Source of the DNA: an uncultured Bacteroidales bacterium | Lineage (GTDB): Bacteria; Bacteroidota; Bacteroidia; Bacteroidales; UBA932 | DNA length: 64,000 nucleotides | Direction of reading: 5' to 3' | Assembly (NCBI GenBank): GCA_902491795.1 | Contig: CABUIX010000001.1 | Span: 1-64,000 of the forward strand | In this document: piece by piece, positions 63,631 to 64,000 of the stretch | How positions within the stretch are numbered: the stretch's first letter is position 1 | How the letters are laid out: each line of letters opens with the position of its first letter | The notes under the pieces: generated by a model | Database searches by the model: none | The model's input: the letters and a program-made list of their open reading frames with translations, nothing else | Told to the model about the DNA's origin: nothing | Translations under genes and position numbers: made by a program

Positions 63631-64000
63631 ATGACCGAATATCATAACCCAGTATTGCTGCGTCCCAGCGTGGATGCCGTCGTCAAGAACCCCGACGGCT
63701 GCTATGCCGATGCCACTTTCGGAGGCGGAGGGCACAGCCGTGAAATACTATCGAGACTCTCTCCTGAAGGCAGGCTCATAGCCTTTGACAGAGATTCGGA
63801 TGCCCTGGCCCAGGCCCCGGATGACCCGCGCCTGATCCTCGTTCACAACAACTTCAGATTCATACATAATTATATCATGCTGCTGGCTTCGGGAGAGGCC
63901 GGCAACGATACCGTGAAGACTACAGGCAATGCGCCCCGCACTGCATTGCCGGAAATTGCAGGAGGAATCGACGGAGTGCTGGCTGACCTTGGAGTCAGTT
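63631..64000 (+). CDS. rsmH: 16S rRNA (cytosine(1402)-N4)-methyltransferase RsmH (5' part only)
   Basis: About 123 residues are present before the window ends. The start EYHNPVLLRPSVDAVV and the SAM-binding loop YADATFGGGGHSREIL are diagnostic of RsmH (MraW), which methylates C1402 of 16S rRNA. It is the usual second gene of the dcw cluster. A segment rich in small and polar residues (around SGEAGNDTVKTTGNAPRTAL) before GGIDGVLADLGVS looks longer than in most homologues. Confidence 0.93.
   Translation, partial: MTEYHNPVLLRPSVDAVVKNPDGCYADATFGGGGHSREILSRLSPEGRLIAFDRDSDALAQAPDDPRLILVHNNFRFIHNYIMLLASGEAGNDTVKTTGNAPRTALPEIAGGIDGVLADLGVS

Noticed and set aside
62957..63631. Minus-strand frame of 224 codons opposite mraZ
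   Set aside because: It is antisense to mraZ and runs into AT-rich non-coding sequence; MraZ is certain.
1..64000. CRISPR arrays, insertion sequences, prophage or integrated elements
   Set aside because: No regularly spaced repeats, transposase, integrase or terminal inverted repeats were seen, and gene context is continuous.

Overview
This window is a chromosomal segment from a member of the Bacteroidales, most likely a gut-type organism. The evidence is SusC/SusD pairs with a hybrid two-component regulator, a fimbrillin operon of lipoproteins, the Bacteroidetes promoter signature (TTTG, 19 bp, TAnnTTTG), and Bacteroidales-type housekeeping blocks (nadK-uppS-bamA facing pdxJ; trxB-bamD-rpoZ-recN). 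Many genes overlap by 4 bp. I see no insertion sequence, phage gene, integrase or CRISPR array.

Positions 1-19.3 kb are mostly core genes. The left edge cuts bamA, followed by uppS and nadK (minus strand), then pdxJ, a Skp/OmpH-like chaperone, a GT4 glycosyltransferase and a periplasmic-binding-fold protein (plus strand). A minus-strand operon trxB-bamD-rpoZ-recN faces a Fur-family regulator; rpoN and a SPOR-like protein follow, then miaB and radC. A response regulator and histidine kinase are followed by three small PepSY-like proteins. The regulator promoter and the PepSY promoter carry the same 11-bp-period direct repeat at the same distance from the -7 box, which suggests an autoregulated circuit that also drives the PepSY genes.

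Positions 19.4-42.1 kb form a polysaccharide utilisation locus (PUL). It holds a PL26/YetA-like lyase, a hybrid two-component sensor, a GH110 exo-alpha-1,3-galactosidase, an unusual fusion of a serine beta-lactamase-like hydrolase with a six-hairpin glycosidase-like domain, a beta-propeller lipoprotein, a PKD surface lipoprotein, SusC (broken by a frameshift), SusD, a second beta-propeller lipoprotein and a second GH110. Two transcription units in this locus start with nearly the same ~70 bp promoter/operator, a strong candidate for the binding site of the hybrid regulator.

Positions 42.1-47.9 kb carry an AsmA/TamB-like envelope protein, tRNA-His and a carboxylase/decarboxylase alpha-type subunit whose C-terminal biotinyl-like domain lacks the usual biotin lysine motif. 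Positions 47.9-61.4 kb are one long fimbrial operon: an OmpA/DUF3575 protein split exactly at an A AAA AAG heptamer, a DUF5119-like anchor lipoprotein, five fimbrillin-like lipoproteins, a possible 37-residue coupled ORF, and two large tip-like lipoproteins. All seven pilin-like proteins share a Lys/Arg (usually followed by Ala) 22-40 residues after the lipobox Cys. The window closes with a MATE exporter and the start of the division cluster (mraZ, rsmH); mraZ has two tandem 20-bp repeats directly upstream of its promoter.
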